Source: Polyangiaceae bacterium (GTDB lineage Bacteria; Myxococcota_A; Polyangia; Polyangiales; Polyangiaceae). From it: a stretch of DNA of 64,000 nt. Made by a program: the position numbers and the translations under genes. Positions 28,372 through 38,507 of the stretch are shown in pieces. Numbering within the stretch: position 1 is the stretch's first letter; every line of letters starts with the position of its first letter. The DNA is taken from NCBI GenBank assembly GCA_025353725.1, contig JANXOF010000023.1:124001-188000 (forward strand), given 5' to 3'. The notes beneath the pieces are model-generated. The model made no database searches and was not told where the DNA came from. It saw only the letters and a list, made by a program, of their open reading frames with translations.

Positions 28372-31300
28372 ATGAGCGGCAAAACAAAGAACGGCGACGG
28401 TCGGCTCTCTCTTGCGACCCGTACCAGCACCTTGAAAAGGAGGAGCGTAGACGGGCGCATTCTCTTCGTCGTTGCACTTCCGACGTGCCTTGTGCTGGGG
28501 CCGCTGGGAACGACGTCCGCACGCGGGGACGCACCAAACGCGGGGTTGCCACGCGCGGTCCCCGCCGAAGTGCTTCGTCGCTTCACCGCGGAGACGCCCG
28601 AGGCGATGGTCGAAACGAACACGCATCGCGCGCTCGATGCGAAAGCGACGGAGGCGGACGTGGTGGCGTCGATGGCGGTCATCGCCTCTCTCGCCGACCG
28701 AACCCGCTACGGCGTTGCCGAGCACGCGCTGAACGAGCTCGCCGCGAGTCCATCGCTTTCGCCCGAGCTTCGAAGCGAGGCGTCCGCCCTCGCGAGGCAG
28801 CTTGCCCCCGATGAAGGCACCGTAGCCGGCGCGGCAAAGGCTCACGCCATAGGCGTTGTGACTGACGTGTCCGTACTCGGCCCGTTTCGCGACACTGGCG
28901 GCGGTCTCGAGGCGCACGACGGACCGGAGCAGGGCAAAACCGCCGCGGCTTTCGTAGATTCGAAGGCTGCCTATTCGTGGGGAACTGTCGAGGTGGCGTG
29001 GCGCGAGGCGCCGGCTACATTCGGCCAAGCGCACGGGCTGCCGCTCGACCTCTTCGTCCATCCGCGGAAAGAGAGCTGCTCTTTCGTGGCGTCGAAAATT
29101 ACACTGGGCACCGCAAAAACAATACTCGTGCGACTCGCGGCGAGCGGGACGGCACGCCTTCTCTTCGACGGCGTGGACGTGGCCTCGAGCGACGATGTGC
29201 ACGGCCGGGCACGCCTTGACAGGCTTGCCGCGCAGGTCGAGGCGACTGCAGGCTCCCACCTCCTGGCGGCCAAGGTCTGCACGGGGGCGCTCGACGATTC
29301 CGGTCGCGTGCGGCTTCGCCTCACGGACGCGATGCACGCGCCTGTTCCCTTCACGGCTTCGAGCCATCTCGAACTGAAGGCGGGCGAGAAAATCAGTTGG
29401 GGAACGGCCAAGTCGATAAAAATGACGACTCCTCTCCTCCGTGCGGCGGCCGGAAAAGGTTCGACCGACGCGCTGCTCGCGGCGGCTATCGCGCGGACGT
29501 TAGGAGGCGCCGACGACCTTAAAAGTCCGCGCGCCGCGGGTCAGCTCGACGCGCTCTTGCAGGTAAAAGAGCTCGAGGCCGATAAAGTCGCGATGGCCGC
29601 GTGGGTCACGCCTTCCGGAGCGACCAAAAGCGGGCGGCTCTATCGCGCGCGCATCGCGGCGGCAAAAGCTTCCGATGTCGCGACGACGGCGTTCGTCGAT
29701 CGGCGACTCGTCGAGCAACACCTCGCGACCGCCATGCCCGACTGGGCGTTGGCCTCGTTCCGGGGCGCAAAACTCGAGTCCAAGAAGGACGACGACGCGA
29801 TCCTTCTCGGTGCGAGAACGCGCACCGGCCTGCGTGTCGAAGCGCTCTCGATCGAGGCGATGCGCGACCTCGAAGCTACGTTCCGAGCCGGACCGGAGCG
29901 CGTTCCGACGGCCATGCTCTTTGAGTTCGCCGGCCTCGCGCGATCGCACAATCCGAAGGCGTGGATAACGGTCAGCAACGAGCTCGCGCGGAGGGGCCTC
30001 CGCGGTGAAGTCCTCGTGGATGCGATGAGCGCGCGTGGACGCGACGAGGTCGTCAAGGCCGCGAAGGATGCCTTCGAAGGCGGGATGGACGACGCCGATG
30101 AAGCGCTTTCGGTGGCCAATCACGTGACCGAGGCGGGCGCGCACGAGGTCGCGGCAAGCCTCTACCGGACGGTCACACGATGGGCGCCGAATCGGCCCGA
30201 AGCGTGGGCCGGGCTGGCGCGGGAGCTCGAAGCTGCGCCTTTCGCCTCGAAAGACAAAGCGCTGGCTCTCGTCGCGCTTCGTCGCGCGCGCGAGCTTTCG
30301 CCGGGCGACGCGAAGTACCGCGCTGAGCTTGCTCTCAGAAGCGGCGGCACCAAAACTGAACCGGACAGCGCGAAACTCAACCTCGAAGCGGGTGACGACG
30401 AGCGCTGGCTGACGCCGACAGCCACGATCCTCGCGCGCCGCAAAGGTGTGCCTGCGAAAGGCCCACCGGACGTCGCGGATCGCGAACTCCACTGGATGCG
30501 TGCAGTTCGCATGCATGCAGACAACCGCGTGTCGCAATTGATTCAGTATGCACGCGAAATTGTGATCGCCCCACGCACGGAGCAAGAACTGTTCGAGTCG
30601 ATTCCGCCCGAGGGCGATCTGACGGAAATTCTACGCGCGCGCGTGCACAAGCGAGCGGGCGGAGTACTTTTCCCGGTGGAGGAACACAACGACGGTGCGC
30701 GGCCGCGCATTCGGTGGCCCGAGCTCGAAGCTGGCGACACCGTCGAAGTTATCGTGCGCCAATGGACGAGCACGGCCGTCGGGGGCCGTGGCGACGCGCC
30801 GTTTTACTTTATGGACTACGCGGGTGCGCCGGCGAGTCATCCGCTGCTTTACAACGAAGTCATCGTCGAATCGCTGCCCGGGCATCCGCTCTACGTCGAT
30901 GTGCTTCACGACACGCTCGCCCCTCACAAGCGACTCGAAAAGGACGAAAACGGAAGGCACATTGTCCAGCTGATTTGGGACAAGCCGCTCGTCATCGCGG
31001 AAGAGCCTCTCGTGCCGCAATTGAGCGAAGTGACGCCCGTGATCGTCGGTTCGACGTTCAAAACGTGGGACCAATTCCGGACCTGGTACGCCGAGGCCGT
31101 GCGCGGGTTCACGGAGCCCGACGACGAGGTGCGCCGCCTGGCCGCCGAGCTCACGAAGGGCAAGAAAACGCGCGATGACAAGCTTCGCGCGCTCTTCGAG
31201 TTCGTGGCCGACGACATTCGCTACGTCAACTACGTGAGCGGAGAATGGTGGTTGCCAAACCGGCCGCAACAGCTGCTCGCACGCCGCGAGGGTGACTGCG

Positions 31301-32265
31301 ACGACAAGGCGATTTTGCTCATCACGCTGCTCCGCGCCGTGGGCATCGACGCTCAGGAGGTGATGGTCCAGACGCGCATGACAGGGCAACCTTCCGTCCT
31401 GCTCTCGAAGAACGTCGCGGTGCCGATGTTCGACCACGGCATCGCTTTTTTGCCCGGCCCTGGAGGCGGACGGTATCTCGACGCGACAAGCCCACAAAGC
31501 AGGTTGGGTCCTATTCCGTCGATGGACGCGCGCGCCGTCGCGTTACGGATGGATACGGGCCCGGCCGAAATCGTTCGACTTCCCGCGAGCTCACCGGCCG
31601 ATCACGGTGCCGACGTCGTGTGGACGCTCGCACTCAACGCCGACGGCTCCGGAGACGTCGTGGGCGAAGAGCGTCATACGGGCGACGCCGCCTTTTGGCT
31701 GCGGACGAATCTCACGCAAGCCGAAGCCCGCTCACAATATGTGGAAGATGCACTTGTCGGCCCTTGGCTTTCGACCGTCGAGGTCGACAAAGCGATCGAC
31801 TTCCAAGGCGACTTGGCCAGCGGCCAAGCGACTGTAAAGTACAAGGCAAAATCGCGAGGACTTGCGCGTCACGAAGGACGCGAGCTTGTTCTCTCACTCT
31901 CGCCGAGCAACACGTACGGATCGGCGCTTGCTCCGCTCGAGACGCGTACGCTCCCCGTACAGCTGCCTCCGCACCTCGCGCCGAGCCACCAAAACAGAAC
32001 GCTGAACGTCGTCGCCCCCGCGGGGTTCGTGTGGGGCGAACTACCGCCGAGCGGCGAGGCGAAAGGTGGGCCGTACGGCAGCGCACGCATCGACATTGCG
32101 CGCGACGCAAGAGACCCGCGTACACTCGTCGTTAAGCGAAGCATCGTCTTCGACCAGCACCTCATCCCGGTCGAGAGCTACCGCTCGTGGCGCGCGTGGA
32201 TAGCGAACGTCGATGCGTTGATGCACAAGGAAGTTCGCCTTGTTCCGGTGGGAGGTGGGAAGTGA
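28372..32265 (+). CDS. Giant exported transglutaminase-like protein with intact catalytic triad
   Basis: 1297 aa from ATG 28372 (GTG 28360 would add four residues). A hydrophobic segment at about 30-48 acts as a signal peptide or anchor. After about 650 residues of helical, TPR-like sequence comes a DUF3857-like beta region (DTVEVIVRQW, YFMDY) and then a transglutaminase-like core: Cys976 in GDCDDKAILL, His1022 in FDHGIAF and Asp1037 in YLDATS. All three catalytic residues are present, so a peptidase or cross-linking activity is possible. Such DUF3857/transglutaminase proteins are periplasmic or surface proteins of unknown substrate. The stop overlaps the GTG of the paralogue by 4 nt. Confidence 0.85.
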   Translation: MSGKTKNGDGRLSLATRTSTLKRRSVDGRILFVVALPTCLVLGPLGTTSARGDAPNAGLPRAVPAEVLRRFTAETPEAMVETNTHRALDAKATEADVVASMAVIASLADRTRYGVAEHALNELAASPSLSPELRSEASALARQLAPDEGTVAGAAKAHAIGVVTDVSVLGPFRDTGGGLEAHDGPEQGKTAAAFVDSKAAYSWGTVEVAWREAPATFGQAHGLPLDLFVHPRKESCSFVASKITLGTAKTILVRLAASGTARLLFDGVDVASSDDVHGRARLDRLAAQVEATAGSHLLAAKVCTGALDDSGRVRLRLTDAMHAPVPFTASSHLELKAGEKISWGTAKSIKMTTPLLRAAAGKGSTDALLAAAIARTLGGADDLKSPRAAGQLDALLQVKELEADKVAMAAWVTPSGATKSGRLYRARIAAAKASDVATTAFVDRRLVEQHLATAMPDWALASFRGAKLESKKDDDAILLGARTRTGLRVEALSIEAMRDLEATFRAGPERVPTAMLFEFAGLARSHNPKAWITVSNELARRGLRGEVLVDAMSARGRDEVVKAAKDAFEGGMDDADEALSVANHVTEAGAHEVAASLYRTVTRWAPNRPEAWAGLARELEAAPFASKDKALALVALRRARELSPGDAKYRAELALRSGGTKTEPDSAKLNLEAGDDERWLTPTATILARRKGVPAKGPPDVADRELHWMRAVRMHADNRVSQLIQYAREIVIAPRTEQELFESIPPEGDLTEILRARVHKRAGGVLFPVEEHNDGARPRIRWPELEAGDTVEVIVRQWTSTAVGGRGDAPFYFMDYAGAPASHPLLYNEVIVESLPGHPLYVDVLHDTLAPHKRLEKDENGRHIVQLIWDKPLVIAEEPLVPQLSEVTPVIVGSTFKTWDQFRTWYAEAVRGFTEPDDEVRRLAAELTKGKKTRDDKLRALFEFVADDIRYVNYVSGEWWLPNRPQQLLARREGDCDDKAILLITLLRAVGIDAQEVMVQTRMTGQPSVLLSKNVAVPMFDHGIAFLPGPGGGRYLDATSPQSRLGPIPSMDARAVALRMDTGPAEIVRLPASSPADHGADVVWTLALNADGSGDVVGEERHTGDAAFWLRTNLTQAEARSQYVEDALVGPWLSTVEVDKAIDFQGDLASGQATVKYKAKSRGLARHEGRELVLSLSPSNTYGSALAPLETRTLPVQLPPHLAPSHQNRTLNVVAPAGFVWGELPPSGEAKGGPYGSARIDIARDARDPRTLVVKRSIVFDQHLIPVESYRSWRAWIANVDALMHKEVRLVPVGGGK

Positions 32266-35200
32266 AAGCACGAAAAGGCGCGGGCGTTGTTCTCGTTACT
32301 CTCGTGATGGGCGCTGCAGCGTGCGGAGGTGATAGGCCAATAGCTCATCCCTCTTCGTTCGGGAGTCTCGCAAAAGATGTCGCACGCGCTTTCCGCGAGG
32401 AGGCCACGGGCGATCCCGTCGGCGCCGTGGATCTTTACGTGCGCGCGCTCGACCACGCCGCCTCGTCGCCCGACGACGCCGCTCACGTCGCCGTAACGAT
32501 GACCGCACTCGAAGCCTTGGTGCATCGGAGCGTCGCCGCGTTTGCCGACGTCGCGCCCTCGAGCGCGCTCGCGGACCGCGTCGACCCCGCCGCGCTAACG
32601 AAGCACGGCGGCACCGTTGACGCACGCTTAGCAAAAGTCCTCGAACACGCCGAAGGTCCCTTCGCGGGTCCGCTCCTGGCGCATGCGAGACTCGCGCTGG
32701 CGGAGCGACGAGGCGATACGGCGGTAGCCGACGCGATGAGGGTGCGCGCTGGATGCGCCCGCGAGGCTCTGGTGCTCGGTCCTGTCTCGTGGACTTCGGT
32801 AACAAGTGTTCATCAGACATCAAAGCTCGATGACGTAGGAGCGCTCGCGCCTGCGGAGGGGCCGGGTCCTGGTCCTTTCCAAACCAACGTGCGCGCCGCA
32901 CGCGTTCGTGCGCTCGGCTGTCATCTTCCACTCGCGGCCGAGTCGAGCGCACCGGGCGGTCGCGAAGTGATTCTCGACGTCGATGTGCCAAGCGCGGGTT
33001 GGATAGGCGTGGGGCTTCGCTCGAGTAGTGCCGCGACACTTCGCGCGGGCGGGCAGCTCGCGATCGACCGTCCCAATGCGCTGGGCGGCGCCGCGGTCGC
33101 GATGTTCTCGCGACTCGAGGCCGCGAGCTCGGGAACGCTTCGTCTCGTCGCGCGCGTGGGGATGGATCAAGATTTCGAGACCGTCGAAGTCGGTGTGTGG
33201 GACGCCGAGGGTAAGCCGCTCGGGTCGCATGCCCCGAAGCCGCTTGCAACGTCGAACGTTGCCGTCAAGCGCGTCGTCGCCGTGACTCCGCCGACGCCGA
33301 CCACGGACGAAGAACGCCTCACGGTCGCGTTGGGGGCGCTCGCCGCCCGGGCGAGTGTCACGGCGGAAAACGTGGTTCACCCGCAGCTCGTTCGCGCAGA
33401 CTTGGGCCCCGAATTGCTCCTCACTTACGCGCGCGCCGTTCGTCTGGCGCGCGATCTGCCGAGCGTAAAAAGCACGGAACGCGCTCGAAGCGCACTCGAC
33501 CGCGTCCTGCTCGCGTGGCCAACGAGCTGGGAGGCTGCCATCGAGCATGCCGTTCTCGCAGGTGTGAGGCGCGGCCATGCCGAGGCGGGGATCGAAGCCC
33601 TAGGGGACCTCGACACGTCACGGGGGAGAGCGAAGCTTGCGTCACCGGCTGTCGTCGACGCGTTCGATGCGGCCACGGCGGGCCACGAACACCTCTACGA
33701 TCGTGCGCGCGCTTCGTTCGAGCGTGCTCGCGCGCAGGCACCGACTGCGCCTCTTTTTCGCGCAGTCGACCGCGCCGCGTTCGAGCGCACGGGGCGTGAA
33801 GCGTTGGCGTTCGAGTGCGACGACAAGGCTTCTCTCGACCGCACGAGCTTGTCGTGCCACCACGCGCGCGCGGCGACCGGTGATCGGGTGGGCGCGGAGC
33901 AGGAGCTCGAGCGGTTACGCGCGCTCGCGGGCAGCCCGCAGCTCTATCTTTCGCTCTCGTCGCGCTCCGCCCTTGAAGTCGGTGATCATGCGCGCGCCGC
34001 GAAAATCCAAGGGGCCATGAATCCGGCGGACCGTTCGCTCGCGACGCTTTATGCCTCGAAAGGCAAAGCTTCGGTCCCCGATGTGCTTCGCCTCGCGACT
34101 GTCGCGCGCGACGCCCCGCAAGCGCTCTCAGGCCTGTTGCGTGCGAGTGGAGACGACCCGCTCGTGGCCTTTGAAGGCATTGCCGAACGCGTTACAAAGG
34201 ACGACCAGGCAAGCCCGCTCCTCACGAATGCTGCCACCGCCGTACTCGCGCACCAGGAGCGCTACGACGTCGAAGCTTCGGGACTCGTTCACTTCGTCAT
34301 GCTCGACGTTCGCCGGGTCATGGGCACGACCGACGTGGAATCGAACGCGCAAGCCAACGGACCCCAACTCTACGGCCGCGACGCCGTGCATATCCTCCGC
34401 CGTCGTATCTTCAAAAAAGACGGACGTGTTCTCCTTCCGGAAGCCACGCCTCGCGCGTCGCAGTCGCACGCCGATCTCTCCCAACTCGAAGCGGGTGACG
34501 CTGTCGAGGCCATTTACGAGGGCTTTGGGGTCCCCGGCGAAACCGGGAACCTCGGAATCGATACCCCCGATTTGCTTCCCGAACGCACGGCCGTTCGCGA
34601 GGCGTGGATCGAGATGCGCTTGCCGGAAGGGTTGAAGGGCACGCTTTGGAGCCATCCGATGCTCGGTAAACCCCAAGAGCGTTCCGAACAAGGCAAACGT
34701 ATCCTGGTATGGACTGTCAAAGATCGCGCGGTCCGTCGTATCGAATACGGCGTTCCGAAAATGGATCGAAGCGCCTCGGTGAGCTTTACGACGATGACGT
34801 GGGACGACGTCGCGCGCGGACTCTCGGAGACCGTCGCGTCGCTCGACGCGCAAAGCCCCGAAGTCACCGCATGGGCGAAGGGCCTCGAAGGGTGCGCACT
34901 CCCCGGGGAAGACGTCTCACGAGCGCCGACGCACGACGCAAAAGCCTCGGCTGCGAGCCCGTGCGGCCCGTCGCGCGCGCTCGTGGAGAAGGTGGTTTCT
35001 GCCTCCGGAGAGGCCGTCAAAGAGGCCTCCGGGATGGCCCTTGCGGACGTCGACCTCGGGCACAACGGCACTCAGGGCATGACCGCGCGCACCGTTCTCG
35101 CCACGCACGAGGGAAGCCGCACCTGGCTCATCGTGCGCGCGCTGCGTGAGCTTGGCGTGCACGTCGACGTCGTGGTCGCGGAAAACGATCCGTTCTCGGA

Positions 35201-36104
35201 CAGCGCGAACTTCCCTCCTCACTTCGGTCGCTTCATGCATCCGCTCGCCATTGCGCATGTTCCCGACGCCCAGCGGCCCGGACAGACCGAAGACCTCTGG
35301 ATCGACGCCGACGTCGCAGGACCACCGCTACCCGCGGGGCGCATCTCACCCGAACTCCGCGGACGGAATGCACTTTACGAAAGCGGGCGAATCGCGCAGG
35401 TACCGGCGCTCGGCACGGGCGGAGAGCGCGATGAAATCGACGAGCGCATGGTCGTCGACCACGAGGGCAACGCCAAAGGCGTGCTGACGGTCCTCCTGCG
35501 AGGACGCTCGGCGCAAGACTTAGCCGAAGCGCTTGTGCGGCTCGTCGGCGACGAGCGCCAGCGCGCGCTACGCGGCATTGCGCTGGCGTGGGTGCCCTTT
35601 GCAACGGTCGACAAAGTGGAGCTTTCCTCGACGGAGGGAAGCTGGCAGGTGGCCGTTCGTGCCGAGCTCACGGCGCCCGCCTACGCGCAAGTCGAAGGCA
35701 CGAAACTCGCCTCGCGATCGTGGATATTGCCGGGGATAGACCCGATTCACTACGTGTTCCCTCGCCCGTACGTCACGACGCTGAGTGCGGCCTACGCGAG
35801 TCAGAGTGCGCGTGAGAGCGCACTCGCAATAAGTCGAGCGACGCAATACCACGTAAGGCGACGCGTCGAACTCCCGCCCACGGCGACCGTCGCTCGCTTG
35901 CCAGGTCCGTTTGAGCTCAAAGGATTACTCCTTTCAGCGCAGCGCAAGCTTTCGGTCAGCGCCGCGACCATCGAGGAAGACTTCACCCTCGACGTCACGA
36001 CGGGCACGATTCCCAAAGACCGCTACGACGCCTTTGTCGCCGAGACGCATCGAACCGACGACGCCTTCCGTGCCAGCACCCGCGTCAAACCGCCTACACC
36101 ATAA
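32262..36104 (+). CDS. Giant lipoprotein, transglutaminase-like paralogue lacking the catalytic Cys
   Basis: 1280 aa from GTG 32262, supported by GGAGGTGGGA just upstream and by a lipoprotein signal (LVMGAAAC, Cys18). It shares the design of the preceding protein: long helical N-terminal part, DUF3857-like region (GDAVEAIYEG), then the transglutaminase-like core. Where the partner has EGDCDDK, this one has EGSRTW (Ser952-Arg953), so the nucleophile is gone; His993 (FMHPLAIAH) and Asp1015 (LWIDAD) remain at matching places. It is therefore probably a non-catalytic partner or binding subunit. The GTGA overlap argues for equal expression of the two. The stop is 6 nt from the convergent ATPase gene. 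Confidence 0.82.
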   Translation: MKARKGAGVVLVTLVMGAAACGGDRPIAHPSSFGSLAKDVARAFREEATGDPVGAVDLYVRALDHAASSPDDAAHVAVTMTALEALVHRSVAAFADVAPSSALADRVDPAALTKHGGTVDARLAKVLEHAEGPFAGPLLAHARLALAERRGDTAVADAMRVRAGCAREALVLGPVSWTSVTSVHQTSKLDDVGALAPAEGPGPGPFQTNVRAARVRALGCHLPLAAESSAPGGREVILDVDVPSAGWIGVGLRSSSAATLRAGGQLAIDRPNALGGAAVAMFSRLEAASSGTLRLVARVGMDQDFETVEVGVWDAEGKPLGSHAPKPLATSNVAVKRVVAVTPPTPTTDEERLTVALGALAARASVTAENVVHPQLVRADLGPELLLTYARAVRLARDLPSVKSTERARSALDRVLLAWPTSWEAAIEHAVLAGVRRGHAEAGIEALGDLDTSRGRAKLASPAVVDAFDAATAGHEHLYDRARASFERARAQAPTAPLFRAVDRAAFERTGREALAFECDDKASLDRTSLSCHHARAATGDRVGAEQELERLRALAGSPQLYLSLSSRSALEVGDHARAAKIQGAMNPADRSLATLYASKGKASVPDVLRLATVARDAPQALSGLLRASGDDPLVAFEGIAERVTKDDQASPLLTNAATAVLAHQERYDVEASGLVHFVMLDVRRVMGTTDVESNAQANGPQLYGRDAVHILRRRIFKKDGRVLLPEATPRASQSHADLSQLEAGDAVEAIYEGFGVPGETGNLGIDTPDLLPERTAVREAWIEMRLPEGLKGTLWSHPMLGKPQERSEQGKRILVWTVKDRAVRRIEYGVPKMDRSASVSFTTMTWDDVARGLSETVASLDAQSPEVTAWAKGLEGCALPGEDVSRAPTHDAKASAASPCGPSRALVEKVVSASGEAVKEASGMALADVDLGHNGTQGMTARTVLATHEGSRTWLIVRALRELGVHVDVVVAENDPFSDSANFPPHFGRFMHPLAIAHVPDAQRPGQTEDLWIDADVAGPPLPAGRISPELRGRNALYESGRIAQVPALGTGGERDEIDERMVVDHEGNAKGVLTVLLRGRSAQDLAEALVRLVGDERQRALRGIALAWVPFATVDKVELSSTEGSWQVAVRAELTAPAYAQVEGTKLASRSWILPGIDPIHYVFPRPYVTTLSAAYASQSARESALAISRATQYHVRRRVELPPTATVARLPGPFELKGLLLSAQRKLSVSAATIEEDFTLDVTTGTIPKDRYDAFVAETHRTDDAFRASTRVKPPTP

Positions 36105-36110
36105 CCCGCT

Positions 36111-37370
36111 CTAACTTGCCGGGCCCCAGAGCGTGGCGATGGGCATGGCCACTACGCCATCGCCCAGGCCGTACGTCCGAGGGCCCGTGTGCAATACAAT
36201 TGCAGCATGCAACTTTTCGCCGAGTTTCTCCCTCAACCAGACAAGGTGTGTCGCTTCGCTTGATTTTGGCGCGGACGATGACTTTATCTCGATGGCGATG
36301 ACGCGACCATCTGGCGCCTCTGCAATGAGGTCAATCTCTCGCCTGCCCGTGTCGAGGCGGAGATGATAGAGCCGGAACGGGTCGTCCGCGACTTCAGCCT
36401 CTGTCCGTAGCTGACTTAAAACAAACGTTTCAATCAGGCGCCCCAAGAGGTCACCGTTGCGAAGCCCACCTCGCACATCGAGTCCCAAGAGTGGACCCAT
36501 CAGAGCCGCATCGGTAAGAAAGCGCTTGGGTGACCGCGTCAATCGATTAAGTCTGTTGGAATGCCATGCGGGCAAACGCTCTGTAACAAACAGCATCTCA
36601 AGAAGTGAGTCGTAGGCCATCCCCGTCATGCGACTAACGCCCGCTGCATCAAACAAGGTTTTGTGTTCGACCACTCCCGCCGTATGAGCCGCAATCGCCT
36701 TCAAATAGGCACGCAAGCGCACGGGATCTCTGTGCTCGTTGACCAACGCCGCGTCGCGACCGAGCAGCTGGTCGACGTAAGCAGAAAGCCACCGTTTACG
36801 CAGTGCCGACAACTTCTGCAGAGCCACCGCAGGATACATCCCGCGTAGCCCCATCTCGACGTAGTCTGGGAGCTTCGGAGGGTTCTCTGGACCGCGCATG
36901 CGGAGTGCCTCGCCGGAAAGAATCCGGTCAAACCAAGAACGCTGCTTGATTTTCCCCTGAAGCTCGCGCTCGGTCATACCCCACTGAGTGAGTCGAACGA
37001 CTCGCCCCGTTGCCGCCCAGGCATCGTTCAGAAGTTCAGCTCGCACCGAGCCGGTGAGGATGTACTGCCCAGGCTCCGGGTTATCGTCAACCGCACGCTT
37101 TACGCTTGCAAGTACTCCGGGCACCATCTGCCACTCATCAAGCAGCACGGGTCGATCAAGCTGCGCCAGTACGGAGTCTGGGTCGTCGCGAAAGGGTGCT
37201 GCATCGAGCTCACGATCAAGCCGCACGAATGTCTTGGCCATGCGACGTGCCGTGGTCGTTTTCCCACTCGCGCGAGGCCCGACAATCATCACGGCTGGAA
37301 GGCCCGCCAAAATGTCTTGCAAAGGACGCTCAACAAGGCGTTCGACGTGCAGATTAGAGGCCGGGTTCAC
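36111..37370 (-). CDS. AAA-type ATPase with DUF4143 domain
   Basis: 419 aa. Walker A GPRASGKT (31-38), Walker B RPVLLDEWQ (about 75), sensor-type YILTGSV, then a DUF4143 C-terminal domain from about 215 with a nuclease-like fold (DTGRREIDLIAEAPDGRVIAIEIKSS, the D-ExK pattern of PD-(D/E)XK enzymes). This widespread family (often annotated ATP-binding protein) is mobile and of unknown role; links to defence or toxin-antitoxin behaviour have been proposed. The gene starts an accessory stretch (36-39 kb) with less biased sequence than its neighbours. Confidence 0.9.
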   Translation of the reverse strand: MNPASNLHVERLVERPLQDILAGLPAVMIVGPRASGKTTTARRMAKTFVRLDRELDAAPFRDDPDSVLAQLDRPVLLDEWQMVPGVLASVKRAVDDNPEPGQYILTGSVRAELLNDAWAATGRVVRLTQWGMTERELQGKIKQRSWFDRILSGEALRMRGPENPPKLPDYVEMGLRGMYPAVALQKLSALRKRWLSAYVDQLLGRDAALVNEHRDPVRLRAYLKAIAAHTAGVVEHKTLFDAAGVSRMTGMAYDSLLEMLFVTERLPAWHSNRLNRLTRSPKRFLTDAALMGPLLGLDVRGGLRNGDLLGRLIETFVLSQLRTEAEVADDPFRLYHLRLDTGRREIDLIAEAPDGRVIAIEIKSSSAPKSSEATHLVWLREKLGEKLHAAIVLHTGPRTYGLGDGVVAMPIATLWGPAS

Positions 37371-37502
37371 GCTCTAACACTAGCTCTTTGCGCACCCGGC
37401 CAGTAGCGTTTTACGCATCAATCTGTTAGCGGTTTACGCAGCGAGCGCGGCAAGAGCTTTCCGACCGCCTACAACGATGTCCGAACATGACGATCGCTCG
37501 CT

Positions 37503-37736
37503 TTAGCGGGTCGCGGCTTTCGGTTTGCCGTGCTTGCAAACGAATGTGGCGACCTCACCCTGCAAATACTTGCAGTATTCACCGAACTTGGTGCACGCGG
37601 TGTATGCCGCTGCGGGTAAAGGCGCCCGCTTGTCACTTGGTGGGCATCCGAGGAGCCCGACGGCGCCCGCTACGACACGAGCGACGGAGCTCGCCGCAAT
37701 CGCTCGAGGTTCCGCCTTTGTCGCGCAAGAACGCAT
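37503..37736 (-). CDS. Small Cys-containing putative lipoprotein
   Basis: 77 aa with a hydrophobic segment ending in a lipobox-like LLGC (Cys31). The mature part (about 47 residues) has three further Cys (YTACTKFGEYCKYL, TFVCKHGK), which suggests a disulfide-held mini-protein. No homologue is recognised and the gene could be spurious. It lies alone between the ATPase and an unknown gene on the other strand. Confidence 0.45.
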   Translation of the reverse strand: MRSCATKAEPRAIAASSVARVVAGAVGLLGCPPSDKRAPLPAAAYTACTKFGEYCKYLQGEVATFVCKHGKPKAATR

Positions 37737-37895
37737 GTCAGATTTTGCATGACTTTATCTTCGCCGATTGCGTTAACCACGCTGTAGAGGCAAACCACCG
37801 GCGACTCTTAAATCGTCAACATTGGCGGCTGACGATGGGCCGTCTCTCCGCAAAATGCTCTCCACGTTTTGATCGAGTCGGATAGGCTCGCGACT

Positions 37896-38486
37896 ATGGG
37901 GTTACCCGCCTTCCTTCGGAGTGTGGGTGCGGCGGCGCGAAGAGTCGAACGTGAGAACGCGCGACAGGCGCGATGTGTGGCCAAGGACCGGCAGAAGCAG
38001 GCTCGGCAGCTTGGTGCCCATGCGGATCGAACGGAGCATGCAGCGACGGTGCTCGACAGCAGGTTGGCGGTCGATCCGATCTCCGCGATAGAGATTGAAT
38101 ACATGCATGGTGAGGGGCTTGTCGCGAAACCATTCTTCTCTGATCTCGCAGGCGTCTCCGGTCGGGTCGACGTTCTACCTTCTCGACGCCCGATCGAACC
38201 CGTCGTGCTGGTCAAGACCCTAACATGTACGATTACGGTCCTCGATGTCTACCCAACCTCGTTTGCGACGCTGATCGCACTGTCGGTCGAGAGTTCGACC
38301 CCGGGTCGCTTGGACTTTGTCCGGAAGAACGACCTAAAAAAGAGTTCTACGTTCTTGGTGTCGAAGCCTGACGGAAAGTACGTGTTCCCCCTATCTACAG
38401 ACTTTGTTGGCGCGATCGTCCAAGGCATTCCCAGGATCGGGGTTGTAGCGTTTCCACCACTGATGGAATCCACGAAATCGATATAA
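37896..38486 (+). CDS. Hypothetical protein, accessory region
   Basis: 196 aa from ATG 37896 (TTG 37869 would extend it by nine residues). The N-terminal 50 residues are very basic and coiled-coil-like (ARRVERENARQARCVAKDR). The rest is a beta-rich domain (VVLVKTLTCTITVLDVYP, GKYVFPLSTDFVGAIV). No signal or membrane segment. I do not recognise it. The gene 21 nt downstream on the same strand may be co-transcribed. Confidence 0.6.
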   Translation: MGLPAFLRSVGAAARRVERENARQARCVAKDRQKQARQLGAHADRTEHAATVLDSRLAVDPISAIEIEYMHGEGLVAKPFFSDLAGVSGRVDVLPSRRPIEPVVLVKTLTCTITVLDVYPTSFATLIALSVESSTPGRLDFVRKNDLKKSSTFLVSKPDGKYVFPLSTDFVGAIVQGIPRIGVVAFPPLMESTKSI

Positions 38487-38507
38487 ATCCACCTGGCGAA
38501 CGCGAAG

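Noticed and set aside
29500-30585. 361-codon minus-strand frame inside the transglutaminase gene
   Set aside because: Antisense shadow; the plus strand has a continuous 1297-codon gene with catalytic motifs.
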